This document shows positions 12,283 through 26,582 of a stretch of 64,000 nt of DNA, piece after piece (position 1 is the first letter of the stretch; the number at the start of each line of letters is the position of its first letter). This DNA is from Melieria omissa. Lineage: Eukaryota; Arthropoda; Insecta; Diptera; Ulidiidae. Both the position numbers and the translations under genes were made by a program. The notes beneath the pieces were generated by a model. It did no database searches. It was not told the origin of the DNA and saw nothing but the letters and a program-made list of their open reading frames with translations. The stretch spans positions 65,128,577 to 65,192,576 of the forward strand of contig OZ020267.1 in assembly GCA_963971225.1 (NCBI GenBank). The letters are read 5' to 3'.

Positions 12283-15200
12283 TCAATGAATGACTGCTAC
12301 AGTTGTGGCAAGACCACGATTTTTCCATTCATTAAATATTCGTGAGTTGTCGCCTAAGGAGGCGCGCAGATAACATCGTGTGAGTACATACATATGTACA
12401 TTATGTCAATGTATATACATACATACATACGTGTGCTGCATCGAGGCGCATCTACATTCATAGAGTATTTATGTATGTAGGTCGGTGGCTGTGACTGTTT
12501 TATGAATATTGACAAGAGCGTTTGACACGATCTTGACCGAATTATTGACATGCTAAACCATAGCCCGACACTGTGTAACTTTCCTTCGTTTTTTTTCGAT
12601 TTTCCAACATGCAAGAAAGTGAAGAACAACATTGACAACTTGGAGCAAATATCACTTTTACATGAAGAAGAAGATATGTAAACTAATATAAGGCAATTTT
12701 ATATCCTTATCGGAGTTGTCAAAGTGTATTTACTGTGGCAAAAGGATTTTGATGCCTCGAGGGACAAGTGGCCTTTTATGAAAAAATTTAAATATTTTAA
12801 ATCAGAATGAAACAACCCATGGGCCCATTTTTGAGCACATCCATACCTCTAACCATTCGTCGGATAGAATCTACGATAATGCTCGAAGGAGCTACTATAT
12901 CGCGCTAATATGTAGTTATAGGGTTTTCTGGAAGTTCCACCGCCTAAGTTAGAGTGACAAAGCAAAGAAGCTCATTTACTCCAAAGTTGGCACATTGTGA
13001 TACAATACAAACCAATTCGATGTGTTAGTGAACTGCTCCGAATCAGCTATAAGTATATTTTTTGAGCGAAATCAACAATTAGTGTAGAATGTACTTTTCC
13101 TCATCAGTCAATTTGCAACATTAGTCAGTAGTGATTATAAGCGTGTCCAAGTCTCTGAGCGTAACTAATAACGATCCAATCACACAACTGATGAGAAAAT
13201 GGGTGTAATTTACCTACTTTTCAGTAAGTTTGAGTATTTTTAGAAACAACTTTTTTATGTATTCTTGCCTTAAACGTTTTAAAGTAGTCAATAAGCCATT
13301 TGCACCAAGCCCCACCTTATGCCGATTATAGCGTGCGTAATTCTTTTTCGCTTGATTGAACATCATTTTCAACAATTTAAAATACCATCAATACATTTCA
13401 GTCGAGTTTTTATAAGCTTTATTGCGTACCGGAAGAATAGTCGAGAATGCTTTGATATACTGGAATTTACGGCCTTCGTTAATAGACATGTGTGTGTGTA
13501 TGTATCTTTTCTCTTACGTCAATGCGTAAATTTTCCTCATGCGACAGTATCAAATATTCATCCTTAGCAAACACAAATGACCAAGGATTGCCCAATAATG
13601 CTTAGGAACCTATAAAAAAAAGCTTACCAAATTGCAAATTAAACTAAAAGTCTTTCGAGGTATGTGTTCAAAACATACAAACAAAATAAAATTGCTCAAT
13701 AATTAAAAAGCGTGGAAATTGCAAAAATTGCTTTGTAACAAAAATACGAGACGATCGAAAAGTATGAAGCAGCTGCTAAACAACAACAAATTGATGACTC
13801 AAAAACTTGAAAGTGCCAAACAAAAACAAAACACAACGAAAATAAAAGCTAATCGGCATTACTTTTGTAAAACCTTCGCGCCATAGCGCCGTAGTTGGGG
13901 CGCAGTAGGGCGCAGAGCTTGTAGTGACCCAACTATGAGCACGCAAAGTGGACATTACTTTTTGTTGCTATGGGTTGTCGGGGAGGGGGTGGGGTAGTAA
14001 GAGGAGAAGTGTGTGTTTGTGTGTAAGCACATATTGCTTGCTGTGCCTGCACTTATATGAAATGAGGAAAACAAGTAAAAAATGAGAACGCCATAAGGAC
14101 AATTTAGACGAAAAGTGTGCCGCCGCAAATTGCTTTCAGATCCGAACAGCGGCAATACAACAATGCCACTCGCTGGGCACACATACGTACATATGTAAAT
14201 ATGCAGTTATGTGTGCATATATGCATAACAGTATGTGCTATGTAGATAAGGTACATATGTATATATATGCTGTTTATGTATATAAACAAATGTGCAAATG
14301 CGTACAATTAACCAAACTAAATGCCAACGGCTGAAAGCAATGTGGAGCAACCGCAGCACACCAACACTAACGCAGTCAATTTGAACCCCGATAACCAGCT
14401 GCTGCATAATTCAGATATTCTTAAAACAGTGCTAGTAACTATTCGATGATGTGAAAAATGTACTTAAAGCATTTTACTCACTTTCAATACTTTCATTAAA
14501 TTTCAACGCCTTTAATTGTAATCTTAGCCCAGTCGTTCCTCTTCCAGCCATTAGACCAGAGCATACTTTTGAAAAATATATCCCTCCGCCTTCTAAACAG
14601 CCACCAAACTACCCCAGTTTCCCCTATGCGCTGCGTATTCTTTGCCATTTGAGACGCTGCCATGTGCCCTGTGACCTGTGCAGTGTTGCTCTGTTTATTG
14701 TTGTTGTTGTTTGGCTGCTGCCGCCATAGTTTGCTGCTTTTAATGTTTTTCATGATTTCTTTTTGGTTTTGTTTTTAATTTTATCTGCGTTGCTTTCAAT
14801 TGTGAATTGTGTAAACATTTTATGCACTTTCAGTTTCGTTCTGAGATTTTTGCTTTTAGCAAAAATAAAACTAAATAAAATCCAAACACAAACAACAAAC
14901 TGACTGCACGGAAATAACATTAAATAGCACTGAGAGCAAAGCAACGAAAGCGCAGGCAATGCAGTTTAGTGGCTGGTGTAGATAATTCCCCCTAAAAAGC
15001 AAGCAAAAGCGCATAAAAGTCTGTGGCTAGTGTTGAGCACTATGACAAGTTGTCTACATATCACCTGTAGAATTTGTGGTAGACTAAGTCTAGAGCACTT
15101 TTTCATTGGGAAAGTTGAAATCATCCATAAAAGTCATTTACATTAATGTATATTCTTTCAATTATTAGAAATTCGTGCAACTAATCGACTTTTCAACTAA

Positions 15201-17795
15201 GCTGAAACTTTTTCCAACTAAACTTTTCCCAACGTTTCGAACATTTCAAGCATGGCGTACGCTACCCTCGAATCAACGTCAAATCAATAATGCACACACG
15301 CCAACGTTGTGCTCCTCTTCGTCATAAACAAATTAGTGTAAAGCAATTCAACTAACTGGCACATGCACACGTTGCGCTCACGGCAATTTCGTGTAAACTG
15401 TGCCCGGGGTGAAGGAACTTTTTGTTGCTTGCATGTCAACGCAGGTTATGTGAACCAAACATGTAAATAGCGTTGCCCAGCAAACTCGGCTCATTCGCGT
15501 AGTTGCTAATTTGTTGCCAAGTGCAGCACTGCACTTTACTGCCAATCGAATGCGAAATTAAATATCTCAGGTAGCAATATGGCCGCATCCCGCATTTAAG
15601 TTTGAGCGCTGCAGTTGTCTATAAGGCAAGTGAACCCATGAATTAATTAAGCGCCATTTGCGGCACATGGGCGCACACAAGTAAACATAGCGAGCTATGC
15701 ATACAAATGCGCCGACCAGATGCGCTGCGCCGCAACCACGCCTAGAGTCGCCATTAGCACTCCGCCAGACGACGACAACGCACCTCACCGCCGCCAACAA
15801 TGCGAAAACAAAGAAAGCACAGACAACGCAAATGCAAACGAATTAAATGTTAATAATTTCAACTTGCAACGACGGCAGCGAGACTGGCACGTCAAATGCT
15901 AAAACGTGCTGCCACCGAGCAATCATTCCACTGTCCGCTGCAGCGACAGCCACCAAGTCACCAACAACATTGACAACATCAACACGCTGACTGCAAACAG
16001 TCAACGCCAGCCGGGGTGTTTTAGTGCAGCAAAACGGAGCTTCAGAATGCAGTGCGCCCGCCGAGTATTGACAGCACGAACGAGCAGCAAAAACGGCACC
16101 GCAGACGGCGAACGCATATGACAACAGGACCACACCAGCGTTCTAGACTTGGCAGACAGGTTACTGGGTGTCAAATGGCGTTTCTTGTGGCCACTGACGC
16201 TCTCCAGCTCCAGCTGTCTGTCTGCTGGTCGTCTGCGGTCTAAATAAGCGGTGATGGTTACTTGAATTTTTTCTCAGACGCTGAAATTAGTCATCATACT
16301 CGTATAGTGCACAATTCAGCTGTAAAAATGACTAATCGAGCGTACGTTGAGCCAAGTCGACAGACGCAGAAAATTCAATGAACTCCTTAATGTTTTTACG
16401 TTAAGTGGTTAACGAAAATAAAGGAGGGGAGGAGGCCATACTGTGAAAAGCTGTTAATTTTAGAGAATAAAAGTGTAAACCAGCCAACCGAATAACCAAT
16501 CAAATTATTATAACCGTTCGTTATTTTATTTCTTTTCAATGAGCCTTTGTCTAAAATCGATATCAATAAACGAGTAAACATGTGGCTTCAAATATGGTTT
16601 TAATTTTCTTTGAGCTTAAAGTATCGATTTCATAATCAAAAGATTACAAAAATGGCTTCCATTTGATACTTGAACAATTTTTGACAGAAAAGTGTTAGTC
16701 GGTCTAAGTTGACCATTTGATGACATACTGTCGATTGTTGGTTGGTTGAAATTTATGTAGCCAAAAACAATAATTGCTTATATTTGTAAATCTACATAGG
16801 TATACAAGCTTTATGCTATCGTAAGTCTTTTTTGACCATAAAACTATTCAAAAGATATACATTGGGACTCTTGATATTCGACTAACGGAATCACTGAGCT
16901 GTTCGAATGGTAACTTTTTCAACTACTATTAATCGGTTATGGTCAAACTCCATAAAGCGCGTTTCAGGCGTTCAGGGTTTGTCGCGTTATGGCGTTTCTC
17001 GCGTTATTCGCGTTGCAATGTTGTATACTCCATAACACGCGTTTCACGCATCAGCTTCTTCTTACGTCAGCTGATGCTAATTTTTAATTCGCAAACTGCT
17101 GATTGATTTCATTGTGAATTGTGAAAAACAACGAAATGAAATTGCTATACGACGTTATAGACTTTATAGAATTTACTGATTTCATTTTAAACACAATAAA
17201 TGCATATCGGGCATTGCAAAACATAAAAAAAAGATTCAGTTGAATTCAACTTGTAGCAATTTATTTCACAGGGATGAGCAAAATTCGATCGACAACGAAT
17301 AAGCTATCGAATTTCCAATACAGCGAAGACTAAGTTTCGTCTGTCAAAGAATTATGCTAATTTTTAGGAATTTCACCACATTTTATGTTAAAATATTGAA
17401 TTTCAAATGTTTCTTAAATGTATTTAATAGCTTTCGTGTAAAATAAATGCATTCGACCTTTGCGATAACACAAGTTTGTTATCGGCATTACCATTTAACC
17501 ACATCGTTTGACGTCGTTAAGCGCGAAACGCCAGAGAAAGTTGAAAATAGTTCTTTACTAACTTTTGATAGTTAAATATCATCTGGTGTTTTCCGCCTTG
17601 CTTAAACATTTTCCGAAGAAACTACGCATATTATTTTAATAACATCTAGAACCCTAGCCGCACAAGCCCAAGTCAAGATTCCTAGTGGACCTGGCTTGCG
17701 CGGCGAACGTTAAAATATCCTATCTGCTCTCCTTTATTAAGAAATCGAAAGAGTTTGCCCCAAATTGAGACTGGTTAGTTAGCATCAGAACCATT

Positions 17796-17880
17796 TAAGA
17801 AGGGATTCACAATGGGCCAATTTGGCTTCTGAGTGGAATTGCGGTCTCTGTGCCGCACACACCCTTCCCTACCTAAGCTA
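17796..17880 (+). repeat. Interspersed repeat, copy 1 (possible non-LTR 3' tail)
   Basis: Starts near GGATTCACAATGGG and continues to TGCCGCACACACCCTTCC, followed by a CTACCTAAG-type tail. A diverged copy in the same orientation is at 47810-47890. The CCGCACACCC plus CTACC tail is typical of 3' ends of insect LINE-like elements, but no coding part is attached. Confidence 0.4.
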
Positions 17881-20750
17881 ATCTAGAACGTTAGTATACT
17901 TATTTATATAAAGTTTTTTAGTATAAAAGTCATGTGTGATACTGATTCCAAAATCCCCACACAATTGCCATACAATTGTGAGTCTCTTACATTTATTTCT
18001 CACATACTTATGTGGCACGCACTGTGGCGAAAAGCTGGATCTTAATCTTCCATAGAGCGGGCCAACCAGTTGACTAATGAACAAACAGCCAAAGTGGAAA
18101 CTCTTCCCGAGTGTCCTGTCGTGTTAATCTGTTTATTGTTCTCAGACTAAACTGCATACATCCTCACAGAAAAATACCAACTCTAATGTCAGTCAAAGGA
18201 AGCAGCTATAAAGTACATTGACTCTCATCAAAATACAAATACAACAACTTCAATGTATGCACAGAGTTTATATCGCTATGCAAATGCGTAGTGCATAATT
18301 AAATGAAAACTTTAATATCCCACGACAAATAGAGAAAGCAACAAACAGCAAAAGACCAAGAACAATGAATAAAGAAAAGTGAAATATGAATAAAGTTTGG
18401 CGCCAACAGAGAAAATTCCACTAGCAAACTAAACAAGGGGTCATAAAATAAATGGCCTGAATGTGAAAGAGATGCGAAAAATTCAAAAATCTTCACGATT
18501 GTGTCTGCTAGGGGTGACATTGTTTGGCCAGACAAGGCGGCCAATGTAAGCACTGCAAGTAGCAATGGCTCGGAAGAAAGTGAAGCAGCACAGCAGCAGG
18601 AAATAAGAAAGTGAACATAAATGTCCACATGAATTGTCTGTCGTCACACGGATCGATGAATGGTCGTGTGAGATGAAGTCACCGGGATGAACTGAACTGA
18701 ACAGTAGAACTAGTCGCATAAAATGGATGCAAATGGCGCGGAGTGACAACTTTGCGATTGCACTGCAATGTTGGCGGCAAATCAATTTTTATATTGCAGC
18801 ACTTTGCATTCCGGTAATTGAGTTGTGCGCAAGCAGCAAAACGTAATTTCATTTCCCATTTCAAATAGAAGGACATGCGTGTGGTGAGCTCATCTTTTCT
18901 TCTTATTGCTTAATTTCCGGTTCCGGTGCTATTACAATCCGAGACCAAAACAAACAACAAAGAGAAGCGCAGTATTGTGGCGCATGAGGAAACGATTCAA
19001 TTAAAGATGAGCTTCCTCTATAGGATTGAGATGTTAGAGGATTTAATTAAAAAGAGTGAAATTAAAGAAATAAGTTAAAGACAGATATTAGAGCGAGAAA
19101 AACATGAGTGAACCATTTAATATAAGAAAAAGAATTCTTGTGGTCTTACTTTGAATTTGATGTCAAAAAAATATTGGCACAAGAATTCATTGAAGACCAT
19201 GAGCCATTAACAATGAGCCCCTGCTCGAAGACTCGGAAGACTTCAAGACAACAAAGGGGGCGCCTACTCGTACAAGTGAGTTGTTATACCACTTGCGTCT
19301 GAAATCGGTCGAGTAGTGGCATACAAAAGATTTATGGGTCACACATAACACGTTTGTCAAAAGCCTTCACCATCGCAGAATTTTGCCGCCACAAGCTATT
19401 CGCGCTACTCGATCGTCACGAACACAACAACGGTGTAAAAGCATAAATCCAACAACTAATGAGCATTTTGCCGCGACGAACAGCGACTACGTTTGTTCTC
19501 AATCACTGAGCAAATCCACGGCCTTGAGAAGAACTTCATAGAGATGCAAATCTACAGTGGGGGAAAACAAGTGGTTGCATAGACAAAAGCCTTGGCACTC
19601 GGTTTCTAACAGCAATGTTATAGACGTTAATTTTCCCGACTGATGCCAATTGTAGAAAAGCAAAATATGATTGCAATTAACGCCAGCGAAGCCTCACTGC
19701 GTTGATGTGTCAATCTTCGCGGAATTGTTGTAGTAATTTGCGAAACAGGTTTTCTTTGCTGGTGTGGGGCAATTGAGCGCTGAGTGGGGTGTGATGTGTG
19801 CGATGGCTATTGTTGTGGTCTTTTCTACGACTGTGCGCTGTTTGCCTGCAAGACAGCGTCTAATTTGAGCTTGCAGCTGTTAGTGAACGGCGCAAGACGC
19901 GATATCGAACGTGCTGTTTGTGTTGGCAGTGCCTTGAATATAATCAAAACATGCAAAGCGTAAAAGTAGTGCAAAATGAAATGCCCACAATCGTAGCCCA
20001 CGTTGCAAACGCATTTTGCCCTCTTTTGTCAATGCGACGCTGCTCGCAACATGGCCAAGTTGAAAGGCACAGCACAGCTGCCAATTTGCATTTAAGCCGT
20101 CGCGTCGACTCCGAAATGGAGCAACTGCTGCTGTCGAATGCAGCACAGCGCAGTTGGCGGACGCTGACTGACAACCAACAGAAGCAAAACACACGCCACT
20201 GTAGTAAGGCCAATGACGCTGTCGTCGACGGCAGCGTGGACGAAGGGTGGAAGGCCAACGCGCGCATACATATGTTGTACGCTGCGCGGCATGCGACACG
20301 AAAAAATCAATAATTTTAATAAAAGCTCGCAGCAGCAAGGCCGCGGGGGACAGCTAGCACGATGTACCCATACGGTTGTAGCGTAGTACGGACGCCAGTG
20401 TGTCGACTGGTCGTAGTGGAAAATATGAATATTTACCTTTGTTGTTTTCGATCCGTCTTATTTATGGTTGTTGCCGTTAGAATCGAGTTGTTATCAATTA
20501 TGTTTATTAAATACGGTTTAGTGAAACTGAATGCCACAAATGCAGTTTGATTAATGGGCCGCTCGCGCACGCACTTGACGCCACAGCGAGTCGGTTTTAC
20601 AGTTTACTGATTTGAATTTAGCGCAAAACGACCTACAGCACAATGCAACGGTTACGTGTCGCCGCTAATCAAATAATCGTGGCACAAACAATAACTTTTC
20701 TAGTCACTTTGCGTTATGTTGCACTGAGCGCAGCTATACAAATGTACATA

Positions 20751-20768
20751 TGTGTGTGTGTGTGTGTG
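20751..20768. repeat. (GT)n microsatellite
   Basis: Uninterrupted TG dinucleotides. Confidence 0.85.
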
Positions 20769-22785
20769 AGCTTGTATGAAACTGAACTGCAATTATGCGC
20801 TCCGCACGTCCACTCGGCTTCAAATTCACTCGCTTTCTGTTAGTCGGCCGCGGCTGTGGCCATCAGCTGCTTTTGGCGTTTTCTCCCCTTTTTGTACGTT
20901 TTGCGTAGGCGCTGCCAGTGGAGTAGCTTCCGTTGTTTTGCTTTTTATTATGGCTGTTATTGGTGCTTTGCTGTGTCCTGACTTTCGTAATAAACTGTCA
21001 GAATTTTTGTTGTTTCGTTGTTTTTATGTGATTTATTTCCGGTTTCTCGTTGCCAACACTGCATTGGTAATGTGTTGTAATTCACAATGATACAAACAAT
21101 TTACGAAATGAATATCTGTGTAGATATATAAAAAAGAACTGATTCTATTCTATAGAATAGTTATAAAAGTATACCAGATAGAGTGACGTCTTCATTTATA
21201 TGACAATACAAAAAACACTTTCAAATCGAGCGATGCCAACCAATTTTATACGAAAAAAAAAAAGTGTGACCATAGTGAAATTATTCAAGTGAACCAGATA
21301 GAATGATGGCTTTTATTTGTATGACAATAAGAGAGACATTTTAAAAATTATTCCTCATTTGTCACAATGTTAAAAAAATAAATCCTGAATAATAGCAAAT
21401 AGTTTATACGTCGCTCCCAGTCGATTCGCATTGACTCGATACGCTTTCTCGATAGTGCTGATGGCTAATAAACTTTGAAGTCTTTTGATACTGAAGCATT
21501 CGCTCGATATGAGAACTCTCGTTTTCATTTTTGGGGAAGTGTGTGGAAAGTACTTTAGAGCTCTCAGAAGCAGCGGGAAGTAAACAAAATGAAGAAATTT
21601 TGAAAAGTGAAGTTTTGAAAATAAACAAATTAAAAAATTTTTCATGAATAAAAATGTACGATTGGGGCTATTTATTGTTTTTGGAGGAGGTTGGTCGCGA
21701 ACCCCAGTCAATGAATTCTATTAGCATCTTTAGCAGAGTGCGTTTGTTGACTCCAAATAAAAATTATATAAATATATTGAAATTCAAAAAATTCAAATTT
21801 CATTCATACATTTTGTTACGATTGACAATAGAGAAAAAGCAAAACGAGAGCACAATTGGTATCGAGCTGTTTGTGTCGTGCGTTCGATACGACACGACGA
21901 GATTTTGTGTTACGGAAAGCAAAAACGATAGTTTGATACATGTATTTGCTCGATATCGAATTATGGAAAGCCACCCCTGACGTGCCTCCTTTTTTCACAC
22001 TCCTCGCATCAACAAATCACTTTGAAATATAAATAAATTAAAATTCCCTGCGGCAAGCGTGCAATTGTTCAAGCTTCATCATTATTATATTTTTTTCGAC
22101 TTGTATAGGTGTCATGGAAAAATTTGGCGACCATTTTTTTTAATCTTTTACGGGTTAACTGCAGAACTATTGTGCATTTTTATATTGTGAATGTTTCGCG
22201 CCGTTGCATTTGACAGCTGCCGGAGCGCGCAAATCCACAACGCAATTCGCTTGATATTTCGCTCACACATCTTCGCTCAACTGCGCCCATGCCGATGCGC
22301 GCAAACGAAACAGCAACAGCACACTTTCTCGCAACAAATCCGGCTGCCCATTAGCCGCCGCCAGTGTTGCCGCTGCAAAATTTTAAAAAGTCGCAAAACA
22401 AGTGTCACAGCCGGAAAAAAAGGGTCATCAAGTGATCCAATTTGCTTTGCCATGTATATAAATACATACTTTCATTATTTTCCCTTTCGGAGCTAATTTT
22501 TGTAATAAACTTCTTAAGGAGATGATGTTCTGTGAAAAAACTGTTTTGCCCTTAAATTAATTGATGAAGGATATATTAAAAGGTCCCAATATGCATGTTT
22601 TGTATTTATTATGAATACATTTGCATTTCAAAGCATATGCGTGATATACTTACTTTTCCATTGGGAGCCATCAAAATTATTTTAGCAAATAACTTAGGCA
22701 ATGCCACAGAAAAGCGCGTGAATTCAGATTAATTTTGTACATTTTTGCGGGAAAACTTAGACATAATTAAAGAGTTGCAAGTAGT

Positions 22786-23061
22786 TTAACCTTCTACCTT
22801 TCCCTTGGGGTCTAATTCACCCCAGGCAGAATTAAAAAAACGGTTGAGTGGTTTTGTGCGCTCGTCTTGTGTGTTAATCGCTCTTTCAACCCAATAACAA
22901 ATCGAGAAAACACTTTTCGGGGCTTTCTCCTTTTCTTTTGTTATTTATGTGTTACCTTCCTTCATGTTTTGTCAGTAAATTATATAACCGTTTGGTTGGG
23001 GTCATCCTGACCCCAAAGGACAGCGAAAGCCATTTTGAGCAAGGGACAGGCACAAGGTTAA
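22786..23061. mobile_element. piggyBac-like MITE flanked by TTAA
   Basis: TTAA at 22786-22789 and 23058-23061 flanks a 268-bp element. The inverted ends are CCTTCTACCTTTCCCTT at the left and CCTTGTGCCTGTCCCTT at the right (reverse complement). Just inside each end is a GGGGTC/GACCCC palindromic motif (TGGGGTCTAATTCACCCCA and TTGGGGTCATCCTGACCCC). TTAA duplication and short C-starting ends are hallmarks of piggyBac-type elements. There is no transposase. Confidence 0.75.
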
Positions 23062-24954
23062 ATGTTGCCAGAGGTGTAATTTTGAAGTACTTACGTGTTA
23101 CCTTTAAAAAGTGAATACCAAAAGGAAGGCATATTATAAATATTACGTTCGCAAAAATAAAAAAATTAACTTTACGAAACAATTTTGAAAATTAATATAT
23201 AAACTTTTTGATAAAAGAAAGGGGCAAAAGTCGCATGGTTTTGAAGAAAAGTGTCAAAATAAGCATATTTTTAAAAAGTCGGTGTCAGGTATCATCGGTC
23301 TCCAAAAAGGGTCAGTTTGACACTTTAGTCGCACAACGGCAACACTGGCCGCCGCCAGCAGCAATACAACCGCGTCGATTGCATTACATTCGCATTTATC
23401 AAAAGCCGTTGGTGGTTCGTTTTCATTTCAGAGTTTTCTTTTAGTATAAAAATCTAAGTGAAGTCACCGTTTCCGAATAAAGTGAGTAATCCAATTTCAA
23501 TACTTAGTTGTTAAAAGCCTGCGGTAGTTAGAAATAAATTTGATTAATTCAATAAATTCCATTGGAGAATGTGCAGTGTGTGGGGAAGCCACGCGCCGTC
23601 TACTAGTTTATGTGGTTTTTCGCCTTTTTGTTTTTGTTAGCCGAAAATTCCCATAGGCTTTTTGTGCATAATTGCGCGACATCATTTATAACGTTCTGTT
23701 CAAGGATTGAGCGCTATGCTCACGTCAGCGCCAGCACGGGCGAGTTGAACGAACTTTTGTGCTGTTTTCTAATTACACGAATGTTGTAATTCGTCGATGT
23801 CCACATGCGCTGCAGTGGCAGCGCTGCACCGTTTGTGTGACGAACGACTTGGCCTATCCGGAGGAGATTGTGAAGCGGCTTGTGCCCCGTATTTGCATAA
23901 AGTACCGCTGGCGCCTTCAGGCGTCCCTGCTTCCCACCGACACGTGTTTTTCGGGGAATTTTTGGCTCGAAACGAGTCTGTCGTTGCGCGAAAAGCGCGC
24001 GAGTTGTGCGGCGCGGATGCAGCGAGTGCGTGTTTCGCTGTTGTCAAAACGGCACCGAATTTGCTCAACTTTCGCTATGAGCACTTTCCGTTCCTCCCCC
24101 TGCGCTTTAAATTCTGCCAATAGTGGAATCCGCGGAATAGTCCGGAGAAATTAATTGTCCTTGAACCGCTAGTTTGTAATCCATTGTGTCCCCGTTTTAA
24201 ATGGCGGCAGCTTAGCAAATTGCGCGCAAAACAGGACTTGAAAAGCCATTTTGCATTACAGCAGAATGTATGTAAAATTGTTTTTGTCAACGTTAATTAA
24301 AAGATTCATTGACTTGTGATACAATTTTGGCGGTCGTCACCTGCTCGATATTCAGCTGCTGCATGAATCTGTCTCATTTGTGTATTTGTTTTAAATTTTA
24401 TTATGAAAAGTCATAAAGTTCATTTACCCATTGAGAAATGCCGTTGAACTTTTATGACATGTTTTGAACGCTGCGTCTGAATGTCTGCTTGCGTTGATTG
24501 TATAAGGAAATTGATAATGCCAAATGGAGGCGTGGCAGATATGAAAGTCAATACTTTGTAATTTTATATTGGCTGAGCTTTTTCAAGCATCTTGGCATAA
24601 AATCAAAATACGGTTTACATTACTTACACTGTGGCCGATAACTGTCATTTAATTTTACAGTTCTAAAAAATTAAAAATTCAAAACTGAAGATTAAAAAAT
24701 AAATACTACAAAGAAGCTTGAATTACTAATTCGATTTTATTATAGACAACATTTTTGGCCCAAAGCGTGTCGTCCAAAAGTGCCTACCATTAAAAACAAC
24801 AACATCCATTGCATTTTAAATGAATCTCATTTTATTTAAGGTTTTTTATGTAATTTTAAATTTTTAAGGCAAAGCGTTTACATAAAAATACTTCTTGCGT
24901 CTATTATTATTTTTAAATTTTCTTCAAATCATATTTACTTGTTGTTTCTATATA
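23062..24954. other. Spacer with one GC-rich patch
   Basis: Mostly AT-rich. Between 23759 and 24154 a GC-rich patch is open in two plus-strand frames. One reads RCTVCVTNDLAYPEEIVKRL with codon-like third positions. I do not recognise either frame. It may be an unidentified exon or a 5' UTR. Confidence 0.3.
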
Positions 24955-25366
24955 CAGGGTCTTTCAATAAGAGATCTCATTGTAAATTTTGTGCAGTTTT
25001 TAAAGTGTCCTAATCATACAACTGTCTACGATGGCCTTTGACAAGTAAAAACTTTGAGGTTTTCAATGCATTGAAATAGTGAAAATTCACTAAAAATGCT
25101 GAAAACATTGCAGAGTCGCTTCGTAATCAATCAATGTGAATGCTTCAGCAATGATTCAAGCGTTTCAAAACAATATAAGAGCATTTTTTTTGGCGAAAGA
25201 CTGCCACCACAATGCGAAAATAACTGAGGCAGACAATTTACGGATTTTGTGTGATCCATTCCTAACCTCAAAGTTTGTACTGTGGTCTTAAATAAAATAA
25301 ATATCACTTTCTACGACGATTCTGCGCCTTTCTATTCAAAATTGCATCTCCTGTTGAAAGGCCCTA
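24955..25366. mobile_element. mariner/Tc1-type MITE (412 bp) with TA duplication
   Basis: The left end CAGGGTCTTTCAATAAGAGA and the right end (reverse complement) TAGGGCCTTTCAACAGGAGA form about 20-bp inverted repeats, each bordered by TA. The interior is AT-rich, with no recognised transposase. TA target and short TIRs point to the Tc1/mariner superfamily. Confidence 0.65.
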
Positions 25367-26576
25367 TATATGTATATATGTTTGTTTTGTGTGTATATAC
25401 GAACGTTTTATGTATGTTTGTAATTGGGATTTTGTTTGCTGCTATTTGCCCAATTTTGGTTTGCATTTTTGGTTTTGGTTTTTTGCTTGTTTGCTAACGA
25501 AATTTTTAAACTACTCGGATCAAAAAGAATTATAAAGGGTTAAGCGTTTCGCTAGTTATGCACTTTTTTATTTCTGCATATATCAATTTTTACATATATT
25601 TACATACGCATGGGCTGTAGGTATGTATTGCATCCTTATTAAATATTTGTATGAAGTCGTGTTATGTTAAAGCAATAAAAGCATTGCGATAATTTTTTTA
25701 AAAATAGTTTCCCATTCGATGCAGTTGAGTGTAAATAAAGAACATTATCTCCAAGTCCAATGGTGATTTTGTTATATGTTGTTGTTGCTTTGCTTTTCAA
25801 ATTCAATACACATACGAGTATAACATTAGAATTGTCTTAGCTTCGCACTGTCTGTCTGTATTTTGTTGTCACTCTGGTGCCGGCTGATGCATGCAGCTGG
25901 CGTCTTTGTTCATTTCTGCGAGGAGTTGGCTTAATTTTTCTTATTCAGTAATCGATCAGCATAAAACAAGGTTTCTGACTTTGTATGCATTGGTAACAGA
26001 TAGGTTGGTATAATAAGGAGACGATGTTGTTGAAAGCGAATCACTGGGGTGTTTTTGCGCCCTAAAGTATCATTGGCTGCCGCTGTAAATTGTGGCGGCA
26101 TTTCATAAATTTACAGTCGAATTCAGTAAAAATATATAATTTCGTGTATAAATATAAGGTCAAGGCAAGCATTTGGTTCTTGTTGAATGTTGGAAATGAA
26201 ACAGCTTTGAAAAATAATTATTTTATTCGTTTTTGATTAAATTCTTTGACTTTTAGTAAGTGGTGAGTGTTTAGAGAATGCAGCTACCAAATGAAAATTT
26301 CGTGAATATTGTGTTTGGTTATAATTTGCGGATCATGTTGCTAAAGGGTCCCGCATTAGCTGCTGCTGCTGCGGTTCGATGCCTCTGTTCTCTACTTGAT
26401 TGGGTGTAATGCAAGCTGCGTTTGCGTAGCTTAATTTTTTGAGTGGTACTCTTGTATATCGCTTATTTATTGGTTTCTGTTTGTGTTTGTGTGTGTGGGT
26501 GTATGCTTTCTGCTCTGCATGACTGCTGCTGCTGCTCATTCTCCACACGTGTATTGTGTTAAGATACTTAAATCAA
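25367..26576. other. Intergenic, nothing recognised
   Basis: AT-rich spacer before the 3' end of the minus-strand claudin-like gene. No supported coding frame. Confidence 0.4.
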
Positions 26577-26582
26577 TTTATT
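26577..26582 (-). terminator. Putative poly(A) signal of the claudin-like gene
   Basis: AATAAA on the minus strand, about 113 bp beyond the stop codon at 26695-26697. Confidence 0.5.

Larger units (their letters stand above)
10270..22785. other. Long gene-free stretch
   Basis: About 12.5 kb in which I can support no gene. It holds a (TATG)n microsatellite at 12246-12282, a (GT)n tract at 20751-20768, and a 3'-tail-like repeat at 17796-17880. A diverged direct repeat lies at 21172-21212 and 21294-21335, each starting ACCAGATAGA. Overlapping open frames around 15.6-16.2 kb and 19.9-20.3 kb occur on both strands in GC-richer patches. They show no motif and look like non-coding sequence, possibly promoter or first-exon UTR of a neighbouring gene. 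Confidence 0.4.

Noticed and set aside
16940..17530. GCGCGTTTC / GCGCGAAAC strings as ends of an inverted-repeat element
   Set aside because: Similarity is limited to a few GC-rich bases and does not extend into arms.
19880..20338. 152- and 131-codon frames on opposite strands
   Set aside because: Each overlaps the other, and neither has a motif, splice partner or codon bias. GC-rich non-coding DNA is a simpler reading.
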